A DNA stretch of 34,587 bases, from NCBI GenBank assembly GCA_964385645.1, contig CAYLPT010000191.1, positions 1 through 34,587 of the forward strand. The letters are read 5' to 3'. Every line of letters starts with the position of its first letter. Positions within the stretch are counted from its first letter, which is position 1. This DNA is from CAYLPT01 sp964385645. GTDB lineage: Bacteria; Armatimonadota; Hebobacteria; Hebobacterales; Hebobacteraceae. Positions 7,359-15,141 of this stretch are shown piece after piece. Position numbers and translations under genes: made by a program. Under the pieces are notes generated by a model. That model had not been told where the DNA came from. It made no database searches and was given only the letters and a program-made list of their open reading frames with translations.

Positions 7359-8660
7359 ATGGCGCGACCCCGCAAGAGGCGGGTATGTGTGGTGGGGCTG
7401 GACGGGGTGCCCCACGAGCTGCTCGTGCGGCTCGCCGGCGCAGGGGTGATGCCGCGGGTGGCCGAGATCATCCGCGGTGGCGGCCTTCGCAAGATGCGGG
7501 CCGCCCTCCCCCCGGTCTCCTCCGTGAGCTGGTCCTCCTTCATGACCGGCGCCAACCCCGGCGAGCACGGCATCTTCGGGTTCACGGACCTGAGGCCCGA
7601 CTCCTATGAGCTGCGCTTCCCCCTCTTCTCCGACCTGGCGGCGCCGCCGCTGTGGGATCGCCTGGCCGAGGCCGGCCGGCGCTCCGCGATCATCAACCAG
7701 CCCGCCACCTATCCCGCCCGGCCCATTTCCGGAGTGCTCATCTCCGGCTTCGTCGCCCCCTCGCTGGAGAGGAGCGTCTGGCCGCCCGCACTCCTGCCCG
7801 CGCTCGCGCGGATGGGCTACCGCATTGACGTGGACACCCAGCGCGCGGGGAAGGAACCGGGCCGGCTGCTGGACGAGCTCGAGGCCCTGCTGGCGGCGCG
7901 CCGGCGCGCCGCCGCCCACTTCTGGGACCAGGAGCCCTGGGACTACTTCGAGGTCGTCGTCACCGGCACCGACCGGCTCCACCACTTCCTCTGGCCGTCG
8001 GTCGAGGACGATGGCCACCCGCGGTATGCCCGCGCCATGGCCTACTACGCGCAGGTGGACGCGCTGGTCGGCGAGATGTGGGACCGCTTCCACGCCGGAC
8101 GACCGGGCGGCGAGGAGGGCCAGGGCTTCGTGATGCTGTCGGACCACGGGTTCACGGCCGCAGCCTGGGAGCTGCGGCTCAACGCCTGGCTGCGAGAGCG
8201 CGGGTATCTCACCTACCAGCGCGACGCCCCCGACTCGGTGGCCGACCTCGCGCCCGGGACGCGGGCCTTCGCCCTTGACCCCGGCCGCATCTACCTGAAC
8301 GTGCGGGGCCGCTTCCCCGGGGGCTGTGTGGAGCCGGAGGAGGCAGCGGGGCTGGCCGAGGAGATCGCCGCCGGGCTCGGAGAACTCACCCACCAGGGCG
8401 AGCCGGTCATCTCCCATGTCCTCCGGCGCGAGGAGATCTACCGCGGTCCACTTGCCGACCGCAGCCCGGACCTGGTGGCCTTGGGCCGGCCGGGCTACGA
8501 CCTGAAGGGCACGACGCGGAGCGCCGAGGCCATCGCGCCGGCGCGCCTGGCGGGGATGCACACCTGGGAGGACGCCTTCGTGTGGACGCGGCTGCCTGTG
8601 CCCGAGGGGCCCGAGATCGCCGATCTCGCCCCGGCCATCGTGCCGTGGCTGCTCGGCTGA
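7359..8660 (+). CDS. Alkaline-phosphatase-superfamily phosphodiesterase-like enzyme (cytosolic)
   Basis: 433 residues with no signal peptide or membrane segment. AP-superfamily catalytic residues are visible: Asp15 in VGLDG, candidate nucleophile Ser54 in PPVSSVSW followed by the family motif TGANPGEHGIFGF, Asp205 and His209 in GTDRLHH, Asp262-His263 in LSDHGF and His401 in MHTWED. It is homologous to, but diverged from, the AP enzyme before cysC, and it uses Ser instead of Thr. It starts 10 bases after cysC with only a weak ribosome site (GAAGCGG). It is the last gene of the plus-strand operon and stops 7 bases before the stop of the converging membrane-protein gene. The substrate is unknown. 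Confidence 0.85.
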   Translation: MARPRKRRVCVVGLDGVPHELLVRLAGAGVMPRVAEIIRGGGLRKMRAALPPVSSVSWSSFMTGANPGEHGIFGFTDLRPDSYELRFPLFSDLAAPPLWDRLAEAGRRSAIINQPATYPARPISGVLISGFVAPSLERSVWPPALLPALARMGYRIDVDTQRAGKEPGRLLDELEALLAARRRAAAHFWDQEPWDYFEVVVTGTDRLHHFLWPSVEDDGHPRYARAMAYYAQVDALVGEMWDRFHAGRPGGEEGQGFVMLSDHGFTAAAWELRLNAWLRERGYLTYQRDAPDSVADLAPGTRAFALDPGRIYLNVRGRFPGGCVEPEEAAGLAEEIAAGLGELTHQGEPVISHVLRREEIYRGPLADRSPDLVALGRPGYDLKGTTRSAEAIAPARLAGMHTWEDAFVWTRLPVPEGPEIADLAPAIVPWLLG

Positions 8661-8667
8661 CAACCGC

Positions 8668-9495
8668 TCAGAGCTGCACGCGCAGCGGCCCCTTCAGCGC
8701 GTAACCGAAGGCCAGCGTCAGCGCGAAGAACGGCCAGACCCAGTGCACGCGCCGGCCCCGCACCCGCAGCGGCGCCTCGGGGTAGGTCACCTCCACCCAT
8801 GCCACCGTCCGGTTGCTGGGCAACGGAGGCTCGGCGGGGTTGAGCAGCCGCGCGAGCACCCCAGCCGAGGGGCGCCGCGGGGCCACCGCCCGCGCCCACG
8901 GCGGCCCAGCCCCCTCCTCCGCGACCAGCAGGCGCTTCCCCACCTCCACGTCGCCCAGCCTCGCGCGCAGCTCGTGCTCCCCCACCTGGTGCGCCCGCAC
9001 GCGCCACGACACCTCCCCCCGCGCGGGCACGACCACGGCCGGCGTCTCCACCACCACCCCGGCCGGCACGGCCAGCGAGGGCTCCGCCGGCAAGCCCGCC
9101 GTCGGCCTCAGCCCCACTGTCACCACCGCGCTCTCCCCCACCCGCAGCGGCCGCCGGCCATAGCGCAGGTCGGCCTGCACCATGATCAGCCCCACCGGCG
9201 CCACCATCAACACCAGCGGCGCCAGCGCATGCCCCAGATAACGGGCGTTGTCCGCCGCGAGGCGCGCCTGGGCCCGCACCACCACCCGCAGATCGTCCCG
9301 GTACAGGACCACCTCCAGCAGGTGCGCGATGATGCGGTCCTTCGTCGCCCGGATGGCGCGCTGGTTCGACGCCGCCCGAAAGATCAGCAGCGCCACCGCG
9401 GCCGTCACCAGAGCCACCGCCGCCAGCCCCCACCATGGGCTGCGCCCGGCCAGCGGCGCGAAGAGCAGATCGAACCCCCGGGTGATGGCGGCCAT
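8668..9495 (-). CDS. Membrane protein of unknown function in the sulfate-activation/AP cluster
   Basis: 275 residues. Predicted membrane spans are about 22-41 (WWGLAAVALVTAAVALLIF), about 87-106 (ALAPLVLMVAPVGLIMVQ) and a C-terminal one about 253-270. The segment between spans 1 and 2 is charged and helical ('SNQRAIRATKDRIIAHLLE'). Residues about 107-250 form a beta-rich extramembrane part (GESAVVTVGLRP...) containing strand motifs like those of Ig-type domains. The N-terminal half resembles the layout of the EMC3/TMCO1 (DUF106) membrane proteins, but I cannot establish homology. It follows the second RHH gene by four bases and is last in the minus-strand AP operon. That placement suggests an envelope role connected with the exported AP enzymes. 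Confidence 0.7.
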   Translation of the reverse strand: MAAITRGFDLLFAPLAGRSPWWGLAAVALVTAAVALLIFRAASNQRAIRATKDRIIAHLLEVVLYRDDLRVVVRAQARLAADNARYLGHALAPLVLMVAPVGLIMVQADLRYGRRPLRVGESAVVTVGLRPTAGLPAEPSLAVPAGVVVETPAVVVPARGEVSWRVRAHQVGEHELRARLGDVEVGKRLLVAEEGAGPPWARAVAPRRPSAGVLARLLNPAEPPLPSNRTVAWVEVTYPEAPLRVRGRRVHWVWPFFALTLAFGYALKGPLRVQL

Positions 9496-9499
9496 GGTC

Positions 9500-9691
9500 T
9501 CAGTCTATGTAGCCCAGGCCCTGGAGGCGCTTCCTGATCTCCTCCTCGGACTCCGCCTCCTCCAGCGCGGCGGCGGCCTTCTCCAGGGTGTGGCGGACGA
9601 ACTCCTCCGTCGAGGAGTAGCCGGCCGCTTGCGCGCACCGGCTTAGGCGCTCCCAAAGCTCTTGGTCCAGCTTCACCTTCGGTCGCAGCAT
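9500..9691 (-). CDS. Second ribbon-helix-helix protein with LGYID tail
   Basis: 63 residues from ATG 9691. This start is chosen because GGTGAGGG lies 7 bases upstream and overlaps the stop codon of the preceding AP gene (9702), which suggests translational coupling. A 13-residue longer version from 9730 would run into that gene. Residues 3-40 fit an RHH fold ('PKVKLDQELWERLSRCAQ', 'GYSSTEEFVRHTLEKA'). The rest is an acidic helix (AALEEAESEEE) ending IRKRLQGLGYID. Both the fold and the tail parallel the RHH protein at 3927-4181, although the linker differs. It may form homo- or hetero-dimers with that protein, and the tail may bring it to the same partner as APS kinase. Confidence 0.7.
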   Translation of the reverse strand: MLRPKVKLDQELWERLSRCAQAAGYSSTEEFVRHTLEKAAAALEEAESEEEIRKRLQGLGYID

Positions 9692-9701
9692 CGGCGGACC
9701 C

Positions 9702-11726
9702 TCACCAGACAGGTTGCCCCGACATGCCATCGGGCGCCTCGGCCCCGAACTCGGCGAGGATGGATGCGGTCACATCCGGAAGCCCGGGGGCGTCGCGGGT
9801 GAAGGGCCGCGACGTGAGCAGCATCCCCGGCACCAGCGACCGGTCAATGCAGTGATCCCCGCTCCACCTGTCCCGGTTCTCCTCGACCACGTGCTCCGAC
9901 ACCTCGCCCAGCACCGAGGCGTCCGAGCAGCGGTAGCCGGGCGCGTATCCCACGATCAGGTCCGGCGCGCGCTCGGCCACGTTGTCGGCGAACGCCTCGC
10001 CCGTGGGGTACACCTCGGCGATCATGCGCTCCCCCGTCTCCGGGTCGCGGAGCTGCCGCAGCTCCTCCGCCAGGTGCCTCAGCAGCAGCGACCGCTCGCC
10101 CTCCGGCACCGACCCCTGAGCCTCTCGTCCCTCCAGATTCAGATACAGCGCGTTGAACCCGAGCCCGTACGCGGCCGTGCGCGACCAGTCCGCGTTGGAG
10201 AAGAGATCCGCCCCCGGCCGCCAGCGCTCCCGGCCCACCAGGAGGTTCCTCTGCGCCAGCCACGTGTTCAGGTTCACCGAGCGATAGTAGGGCGCGAAGC
10301 CGTGATCGGACAGCACGATCAGCGTGGTGTCGTCGTCCATCGCCTCCCACGCCGCGCCGACGAGATCGTCGCACTGCCGGTAGCAGCCCTCGATCACGCC
10401 GCCGTGCCGGGCGGCGGCGCGCGGGTCGTGGGCGGGGTGCCGCGGGTCCATGGTGCGCCAGAACATGTGCTGCGTGCGATCGCTGGTAGAGAAGTAATAC
10501 ACCAGCAGACCGCGGCGGAACCCGTCGAGCGCGGCCTCATACATGCGCCGGGCCTCCGCCATCGCCAGCCCCGACTGGTGGAGGTACTCGTCATCATCGA
10601 GGATGCCGTGGCGCAGCGCGTTGACGTCGTGTGGGAAGCCCTGGGTGTAGAAGGGGCCGAAGCGCTCGGCCAGCTCCCGGGCAAAGCCAACCGGCGAGGC
10701 GATGGGCAGCGCCGGGTCGGCAGGGTCAATGTTGACCGGCGAGGCGTAGAGCCTGAGGCTTGGCGACACCTGCTGGAGGTAGAAGCGGCAAATGCCCCGG
10801 ACCCGCCGCAGCGGCCCCATCATCTCGAAGGCCACCGCCACCCACTCGCTCCACTCGCCCTCCCGCAGCACGACCGGCCGGCCCTGCACCAACAGCTTGG
10901 CCGTCCGCCGGGCGCGGTCGAGATAGATGTCAAAGTCCACCGCCGCCGCTGGCTCCCCCTCCCGCAGCGAGTTCGCAGGGCCCAACAGCCGCACCCGCGC
11001 CCGGCCGTCGGCCACCGAGGTCCGGTACACCGCCCCCCCGCTCACCGCCTCCGCGCCCGGGAAGGGCTCCTCCGTGTAGTAGGAGAACTCGCCATAGGTC
11101 CCCCTCAGGTCGGGGGCGCCCAGGCCCGCGAGCTGCCGGGCCCCTGCCGCAGGCGGGGGCGGGAAGTTGGTCGGCAGACGATACACATCACAGGGAACGC
11201 CCCCCTCCGAGAGCACCTCCCAGAAGGCACGCCCCAGCCGCAGCGACTCCACGCGGCCCCGCGACAGCGGGATCCGCCACCCGCCCACCGACACCCCACG
11301 CGCGCCGGGCAGGGCGCGGGCGATCGAGAGATAGGGCAGGTACGTCTCCGGGTCCCGCTGGATGAAGTCATACAGGCCGTGGCCCCCCGGATCGCGCCCG
11401 GTGATGAAGCTCGCCCAGGCCACCGGGCTCTGGGGCGGGATGGTGCTGGCGAGTTCGGCGAAGCGCCCCCGCGCGGCCAGCCGCGCCATGTGCGGCAGCT
11501 TCCCCTCGGCCATCAGGCGGCGGACGAGCTGCGGCGACAGCCCGTCCAGGCCCAGCACGATCACCTTGCGTTCCCGCCTGGCCACCCGCGGCAGACGCCG
11601 CCGGCACGAGGAGAGCGCGCCGACATCCACCAGCGCCAGCGCGCTCAGCGCCGCCAGCCGCTTCAGCGCCTCCCGCCGCGACGGATCGCGCGGGCCCTCC
11701 TCCGGGCGCCGCGGGCGCTCAGCCAT
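9702..11726 (-). CDS. Alkaline-phosphatase-superfamily enzyme, Tat-exported probable lipoprotein
   Basis: 674 residues from ATG 11726, preceded by GGGGGAGAGGG. The N-terminus carries a twin-arginine signal: SRREALK at residues 16-22, a hydrophobic stretch and a lipobox-like LSSC (Cys41). AP-superfamily residues are Asp61 (LGLDG), nucleophile Ser100 in PPQSPVAWASF followed by TGRDPGGHGLYDF, Asp416 and His420 (TSDRTQH), Asp474-His475 (LSDHG) and a late His in WSGDHC. A region of about 200 residues between the nucleophile and the second metal site, including ASPVNIDP, is shared with the protein encoded just upstream but not with the two shorter AP enzymes. Tat export fits a metal-loaded hydrolase that folds before export. 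It overlaps the upstream AP gene by 8 bases. Confidence 0.85.
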   Translation of the reverse strand: MAERPRRPEEGPRDPSRREALKRLAALSALALVDVGALSSCRRRLPRVARRERKVIVLGLDGLSPQLVRRLMAEGKLPHMARLAARGRFAELASTIPPQSPVAWASFITGRDPGGHGLYDFIQRDPETYLPYLSIARALPGARGVSVGGWRIPLSRGRVESLRLGRAFWEVLSEGGVPCDVYRLPTNFPPPPAAGARQLAGLGAPDLRGTYGEFSYYTEEPFPGAEAVSGGAVYRTSVADGRARVRLLGPANSLREGEPAAAVDFDIYLDRARRTAKLLVQGRPVVLREGEWSEWVAVAFEMMGPLRRVRGICRFYLQQVSPSLRLYASPVNIDPADPALPIASPVGFARELAERFGPFYTQGFPHDVNALRHGILDDDEYLHQSGLAMAEARRMYEAALDGFRRGLLVYYFSTSDRTQHMFWRTMDPRHPAHDPRAAARHGGVIEGCYRQCDDLVGAAWEAMDDDTTLIVLSDHGFAPYYRSVNLNTWLAQRNLLVGRERWRPGADLFSNADWSRTAAYGLGFNALYLNLEGREAQGSVPEGERSLLLRHLAEELRQLRDPETGERMIAEVYPTGEAFADNVAERAPDLIVGYAPGYRCSDASVLGEVSEHVVEENRDRWSGDHCIDRSLVPGMLLTSRPFTRDAPGLPDVTASILAEFGAEAPDGMSGQPVW

Positions 11727-13893
11727 TGCCCTCTCCCCCTGCCGCCGCGGGCAGCAGTGACCGCCCCTGCATGTACGCGGGGCGCGAGATGCCGAACAGA
11801 TCCAGGAGCGTCGGCGCGAGGTCCGCGATCTGTGCCGGCCCGGCGGCCAGCGGTATGCTCGAGAACAGCACCCCGGGCACCAGCTCCGGGTCGCAGCAGT
11901 GGTCCCCGCTCCAGGGCCGCACGTTCTCCTCGAACACCGGGCCCGCGACCCTGCCCTGGGCGGCGCCCCAGGAGTATCGCCAGCCCCGGGCGTAGCCGAC
12001 GAGCAGGTCCGGCCCGAGGTCGCGGTAGGGCCCCGGGTTGACCCGCGCGGTGTCGAAGACGCGGGCGATGGCGACCTCGCCCGTCTCGTCGTCACGCAGG
12101 CCGGCGAGGCGTGCGGCAAGCTCCTCCTTGAGCGCCGCTGCCTCCTCGGCCGGCACCACGCCCTGCGCCTCCCGCCCCTCGAGGTTGAGGTAAAGACCCC
12201 CGAGGCCGAGCGCGTAGGCGCGGGTACGGCCCCAGTCCACCCCCTGCAGCCACTCCCTCTCGCCCGCCTCGCCTGGCTGGAGGGCGAGGTAGCCCTCCCT
12301 CAGTAGCCAGGCGTTCAGGTTCACGCCCCGGCGGAAGGCAGTGAAGCCGTGGTCGGAGAGCACGACCAGCGCGTCCTGCTCCCCAAGCCGCGCTGCCACC
12401 TCGCCCACCAGACCGTCCGCCTGCTCGTAGGCGGCCTCCACTGCCTCCGCACACTCGCTCTGCGCCTCGCCGGCCGCCGGGTGTCCCGCCTCGCGGCAGC
12501 GCCAGTACAGGTGCTGCACGCGGTCGGTGGTGTCGAACACGCACACCAGGCACCCCGCGCGCAGGTTCTCCAGCGAGGCCAGCAGCATCCGCCGCCGCTC
12601 CTCGAAGGACAGCCGGCACTGCTCGAGGAAAGCGCGGTCGTCGAGCACCCCCTCGTTGCGCGCCGAGGCGTCCTCGGCGAGGCCGAGGGTGGCGAAGCGG
12701 CCCAGGCGCTTCGCCAGGTACACCGCGAACGCCGGGGGATGGGAGATCGGCAGCGCCGGCCGCTCCGGGTCTATGTTGATCGGCGAGGCGTACAGCTCCA
12801 CATGGGGCGCCAGGGAGCGCAGCAGGAACCGGCACATCCCGCCCGCGCGCAGCCCCGGCGCGATCGAGAACGAGATGGGCGTCCACTCGGAGTGCTCCCT
12901 GAGGCGCAGCCGGAGCCGGCGGCCCCCGATCTCCAGGCGCGCCGCGCCCTCGCCCTCCGGGACCAGGCGGAAAGGCGCCTCAGCCGGCCTGCCCCCCGGG
13001 TCGGCCAGCCGCGCCGGCCCGGGCAGCACACCGCGGTAGGCCCCGTTGCTGGCCGACAGCGGCAGCCGCCGGCCGCCGATGGGCTCGTCGTCGGCCGCGC
13101 CGGCGCTGCTGAAGGCTGTGAACGATCCCTGCGTCCCCCGCAGGTCGGGCACACACAGCCCCGCCAGCAGCAGCCCCGGGAAGGGCTCCGGCGGGAAGGT
13201 GATCGGCACCCGAAGCACGGTCGAGAGGATGCCGTGCTCCCCCAGCACCGACCAGAAAGGGCGGCTCCGCCGAAGCAGGCTGAGCGAGGGCTTGCCCAGG
13301 GGGAGGGCGAGCGGCCCCGCGCGCAGGACCCGCCGCGGCGGCCGCACCCGCGCCGAGGACAGGGTGGGCAGATAGGTGCGCGGGTCGCGATGCAGGAAGT
13401 CGTGGATCCCGTGTCTCCCCGGGCCCGTGCCGGTCGCGAAGGACGACCAGGCCACCGGCGACATCGCCGGGCACGTGGTGGCCAGCCGCCCGTAGGTCCC
13501 CCGCGTCGCCAGCGCGGCGAGGTTCGGCAGCCGGCCGGCGGCCATCATCCGCTCCGCGACCTCGGGGTCCATCCCGTCGAAGCCAAGCACCACCACCCTG
13601 CGCACCCGGCTCCTCGCGAACGCCCGCCGGCGCCGCCGGGACCGCACCAGCGCCCGCGCCGGCCAGGTGAGCAGCACCATCCCGCCCAGCACCAGCGCCG
13701 CGACCACCACCAGGAAGGAGCCCAGGACCGCGAACCCCGCGCCCGGGCCGATGTAGGCGTGCGCCGCGGGGGCGGCCCAGAGCACGAGGGCCAGCACCAG
13801 GGCGGCCGCGCCCACGGTGCTGCGCGGCCGGCGGAGGAAGGCCCGCCGCAGGCGGGTGGTGAGGCGGAAGATGTATCTGCTCGCGGGCGCCAT
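11719..13893 (-). CDS. Alkaline-phosphatase-superfamily enzyme with N-terminal membrane anchor
   Basis: 724 residues from ATG 13893. The start is uncertain because no strong ribosome site precedes this ATG or the in-frame GTG at 13953. After a basic N-terminus come hydrophobic segments at about 27-46 and 53-76, separated by AYIGPGAG, a motif recurrent in this protein type. A very basic stretch follows (RSRRRRRAFARSRVRR). AP residues are Asp106 (LGFDGMDP), nucleophile Ser145 in AMSPVAWSSF with TGTGPGRHGIHDF, 'DTTDRVQH', 'LSDHGF' and 'WSGDHCCD'. It shares ASPINIDPERPALPI and other long-branch features with the Tat-type AP enzyme encoded next, so the pair arose by duplication. It is first gene of the operon AP-AP-RHH-membrane protein. 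The substrate is unknown; an extracytoplasmic phospho- or sulfo-ester is likely. Confidence 0.85.
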   Translation of the reverse strand: MAPASRYIFRLTTRLRRAFLRRPRSTVGAAALVLALVLWAAPAAHAYIGPGAGFAVLGSFLVVVAALVLGGMVLLTWPARALVRSRRRRRAFARSRVRRVVVLGFDGMDPEVAERMMAAGRLPNLAALATRGTYGRLATTCPAMSPVAWSSFATGTGPGRHGIHDFLHRDPRTYLPTLSSARVRPPRRVLRAGPLALPLGKPSLSLLRRSRPFWSVLGEHGILSTVLRVPITFPPEPFPGLLLAGLCVPDLRGTQGSFTAFSSAGAADDEPIGGRRLPLSASNGAYRGVLPGPARLADPGGRPAEAPFRLVPEGEGAARLEIGGRRLRLRLREHSEWTPISFSIAPGLRAGGMCRFLLRSLAPHVELYASPINIDPERPALPISHPPAFAVYLAKRLGRFATLGLAEDASARNEGVLDDRAFLEQCRLSFEERRRMLLASLENLRAGCLVCVFDTTDRVQHLYWRCREAGHPAAGEAQSECAEAVEAAYEQADGLVGEVAARLGEQDALVVLSDHGFTAFRRGVNLNAWLLREGYLALQPGEAGEREWLQGVDWGRTRAYALGLGGLYLNLEGREAQGVVPAEEAAALKEELAARLAGLRDDETGEVAIARVFDTARVNPGPYRDLGPDLLVGYARGWRYSWGAAQGRVAGPVFEENVRPWSGDHCCDPELVPGVLFSSIPLAAGPAQIADLAPTLLDLFGISRPAYMQGRSLLPAAAGGEGNG

Positions 13894-14011
13894 GCCAGGG
13901 GCGGCCTGCGCTCGGCAGGCCCGAGGCGCTTGCCGTGGCCTCAGTCTTCCCACCCCTGGGCCGGGCTATTCGCCGCCCCGGGCGCGCCGACCTGCCCGGC
14001 CGCCGGCCCGC

Positions 14012-14359
14012 TCAGCCCTCCTGAGGCAGGGGGATCAAGCACAGAAATCGGGCCGGCCCCTCGCCGGTGTTGCGGAACTGATGCACCTCGCCCGGCAGCA
14101 CCAGCACCGCGTCGCTCAGCGCCAGCGGCCTCGCCCCGGCCTCTCCGACGACCTCGCCCCGGCCCTCCACGACGAACACCTCGTGCTCCCAGGGGTGCTG
14201 GTGAAGGGGCGTCGAGCCTCCGGGGGCCAGCTCGAACAGCCGCATCGCGAAGTTCGGCGCGCCCTGCTCGCGGGCAATCAGCCACCGCACGGTCGCGCCC
14301 CGCGCCCCCGGCTCGGCAACGGGCTCAGGGCGAACCTCCGCCGCTCGCACGATCCTCAT
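14012..14359 (-). CDS. Small cupin-domain protein
   Basis: 115 residues forming a single cupin_2 barrel. Motif 1 is visible as PLHQHPWEHEVFVVEGRG (His53, His55, Glu60) and motif 2 as LPGEVHQFRN (His93), so the metal site is complete. Such proteins bind a divalent metal and act as small-molecule sensors, dioxygenases or isomerases; the sequence does not tell which. The ATG overlaps the stop of the upstream gene (ATGA, 14356-14359), so it is translationally coupled and last in the five-gene minus-strand operon with DGC-type proteins and the aquaglyceroporin. Confidence 0.85.
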   Translation of the reverse strand: MRIVRAAEVRPEPVAEPGARGATVRWLIAREQGAPNFAMRLFELAPGGSTPLHQHPWEHEVFVVEGRGEVVGEAGARPLALSDAVLVLPGEVHQFRNTGEGPARFLCLIPLPQEG

Positions 14360-15126
14360 ATGCCTGGTCTCGCTCCTGTCCCCCCGGCCGGTTCGGCCTC
14401 CCGCCCGTCCGGGATGCCCAGCCGTCGCAGCAGCGGGACGACCTGCACCCGCGCCTTCTCCAGGTTCTGCTCCCAGCGGCCGGCGTCGCCCGACACCCAG
14501 CCCTCACATGCATAGGCCACACACAGCAGCGCGTCCTGAAACAAGTCGTGCGGCTCAGACCACAGCGCCGGCGGCGAGATCTCATCCAGGCGGCTGAACA
14601 GGTTGCGGGCGCGCTTGCCCAGCAGCTCCACCACCCGGCGGTCCTCCTCGTCGGCCGCGCCATCGGGCGCGGCCAGCGCCCCCACCCGCTCCCAGATCGG
14701 CGCGAAGCGCCTCATCACCGGCTCCATCGCCTCCCGGTAGCGCCGCCGCTCCTGCACCTCCTCCAGCACATCGGACAGCGACTCCCGGATCGCGCCGGCC
14801 AGCGCCCCAGCCAGCTCCTCCGCGTGTGCTCGTACTTCCGCCCCGGGCCTCAGCATCCCCATGCGCGCCAACACCGCCGGCGCCGAGACCACCGCCGCCG
14901 CCCGGCACCCGCAGGCCCGCAGCGCCTCCTCCGCAGAGCAGGCGCTCGACCCCTCGATCGCCAGCACGTACTGCCGGGCGCCCCGCGGACACGCCTCCGC
15001 CGGTACCACCGCCACCTCCGGCGCCTCTCGCGCCACCAGCTCCGCCGCCCGCCGCGCGATGGCGCACCCCGCGCGGCCGGAGTCGGGGCAAGGCACCAGG
15101 ACGATCTCGGCAGGCTCCCTCGACAC
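14356..15126 (-). CDS. Protein with degenerate DGC-type (putative zinc-binding) N-terminus and unknown helical C-terminus
   Basis: 256 residues from a GTG at 15126, with GGAAGGAG 7 bases upstream. Residues 5-95 resemble the DGC putative zinc-binding fold of the two upstream neighbours: a first strand ending in PCPDSGRAG (Cys13) and a strand 'YVLAIEGSSACS' where DGC proteins have IDGCxxxC. Only the last Cys of that motif is kept. The C-terminal 150 residues are helical and acidic/basic ('ALAGAIRESLSDVLEEVQ', 'EEDRRVVELLGKRARNLF', 'LLCVAYACEGW'), and I do not recognise them. The gene sits 15 bases after the aquaglyceroporin gene and overlaps the cupin gene. It probably works with the other DGC-like proteins, but the function is unknown. 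Confidence 0.65.
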   Translation of the reverse strand: MSREPAEIVLVPCPDSGRAGCAIARRAAELVAREAPEVAVVPAEACPRGARQYVLAIEGSSACSAEEALRACGCRAAAVVSAPAVLARMGMLRPGAEVRAHAEELAGALAGAIRESLSDVLEEVQERRRYREAMEPVMRRFAPIWERVGALAAPDGAADEEDRRVVELLGKRARNLFSRLDEISPPALWSEPHDLFQDALLCVAYACEGWVSGDAGRWEQNLEKARVQVVPLLRRLGIPDGREAEPAGGTGARPGI

Positions 15127-15141
15127 GCCCTGCTCCTTCCC

